Positions 5,021 through 5,398 of a stretch of DNA of 5,398 nt are shown one piece after another. Made by a program: the position numbers and the translations under genes. The notes below the pieces were generated by a model. The model was not told where the DNA came from and made no database searches. It was given only the letters and a program-made list of their open reading frames with translations. The stretch spans positions 1-5,398 of the forward strand of contig CAZTWC010000260.1 of NCBI GenBank assembly GCA_964617105.1. Reading direction: 5' to 3'. Source of the DNA: CAZTWC01 sp964617105 [NCBI: uncultured Myxococcia bacterium]. GTDB taxonomy: Bacteria; CAZTWC01. Position 1 is the first letter of the stretch. The number at the start of each line of letters is the position of its first letter.

Positions 5021-5398
5021 ATGAAACGAGTAATATTGTCTAATTGTCAAACTGTATCGTCATCCAGATCGATAAAGTTTAAACCCGCCAAAGGCAACAC
5101 TTTTTCCTCAGTTTTTTTGGCAGTTAAGCGTCAAGTTTTTGATGCTCAGACCACTACCAATACCAAACCTGGCAAATACCAATACAGCCCAAAAGGAAAC
5201 ATCATCACTACCCAGTTGAATAGAAACTCCCCGGAGCGGGATGAAGATGCAACTGTTCAATCCTGCTCGCTGGCGTTCGGGAGTTCGCGAGGCTCAAGTA
5301 ATACAAAAATTGTCAGGGGGCTGGAAAACAATTTTTCCTCTTTTTCAAAAAAGCAGAACTCGGGCAAAAAGAGAGCGTTCGACCAGAAAAAACAAAGT
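5021..5398 (+). CDS. Partial gene after the sigma-54 promoter; possible flagellar hook-length protein FliK (3' end outside window)
   Basis: The frame is open from ATG 5021 to the window edge, 126 codons without a stop. An in-frame TAA at 4973 and no other ATG, GTG or TTG between fix this start, although the ribosome binding site is weak (AGG at 5013-5015). The product is polar and rich in Ser, Lys, Asn, Thr and Gln, with no signal peptide or membrane segment, and looks disordered apart from a short hydrophobic piece near residue 30 (FSSVFLAVKRQVF). FliK N-termini typically look like this: a poorly conserved polar region ahead of a conserved C-terminal domain, which would lie outside the window. 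The sigma-54 promoter and nearby chemotaxis-type genes support a flagellar role. The identity is inference; another RpoN-dependent polar protein is equally allowed. An unusual GC-rich inverted repeat sits within codons 69-89. Confidence 0.72.
   Translation, partial: MKRVILSNCQTVSSSRSIKFKPAKGNTFSSVFLAVKRQVFDAQTTTNTKPGKYQYSPKGNIITTQLNRNSPERDEDATVQSCSLAFGSSRGSSNTKIVRGLENNFSSFSKKQNSGKKRAFDQKKQS
5225..5285. repeat. Long imperfect inverted repeat inside the last gene (REP-like candidate)
   Basis: Outer arms AACTCCC (5225-5231) and GGGAGTT (5279-5285) pair over 7 bp. Inner arms GAGCGGGATGAA (5234-5245) and TTCAATCCTGCTC (5256-5268) pair over 12 positions with one G-T wobble and one bulged A, closing a 10-nt loop. 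The left arms are almost contiguous, while nine extra bases (5269-5277) separate the right arms. About 59% G+C over 5225-5290 contrasts with the AT-rich surroundings. It is read through in frame without a stop. It may be a mobile palindromic unit or an RNA structure in the transcript. Confidence 0.55.

Noticed and set aside
5323-5338. GGAAAA/TTTTCC hairpin as a terminator
   Set aside because: Weak AT-rich stem inside an open coding frame with no following U tract.

Overview
The window is a compact run of nine same-strand genes (the first and last cut by the window edges) with short gaps, moderately low G+C and frequent non-ATG starts (TTG at 302, 1154 and 4067; GTG at 2904). Lipoprotein signal peptides, an RlmN-type methyltransferase, CheX/CheY proteins and a textbook sigma-54 promoter point to a flagellated Gram-negative bacterium. 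The Cys-rich lipoproteins recall deltaproteobacteria-like lineages (Myxococcota, Bdellovibrionota, SAR324), but the lineage is inference only.

Layout. (1) Positions 1-305 hold the C-terminus of RlmN; its stop overlaps the TTG start of an unrecognised lipoprotein (302-1075). (2) After a 78-nt gap with a candidate sigma-70-type promoter come a CheX-like phosphatase (1154-1621) and two single-domain CheY-like receivers (1649-2029, 2117-2494). (3) After a second gap with a weaker promoter candidate comes a group of envelope-type genes: a small protein with a basic head and acidic tail (2584-2904), a lipoprotein made of four Cys-Cys repeats (2904-3425), a lipoprotein with a six-Cys head and beta-rich body (3397-4053), and a highly basic Sec-exported protein (4067-4834). 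These overlap or nearly touch, so they are probably one transcript. (4) The 186-nt gap 4835-5020 carries a perfect -24/-12 sigma-54 promoter upstream of an open-ended gene (5021 onward), possibly the disordered N-terminus of the hook-length regulator FliK. That gene contains an unusually GC-rich, long inverted repeat.

Working picture. CheX would remove phosphate from one or both receivers, tuning a motility or other output whose kinase is not in the window. The exported proteins lie between this signalling group and a sigma-54-controlled, probably flagellar, gene. A functional link between them is suggested only by position. The least explained items are the Cys-repeat lipoprotein, the small charged protein, the basic exported protein and the inverted repeat in the last gene. 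No RNA genes, CRISPR arrays, insertion sequences or convincing terminators were seen, and no gene-free stretch exceeds 300 bases.
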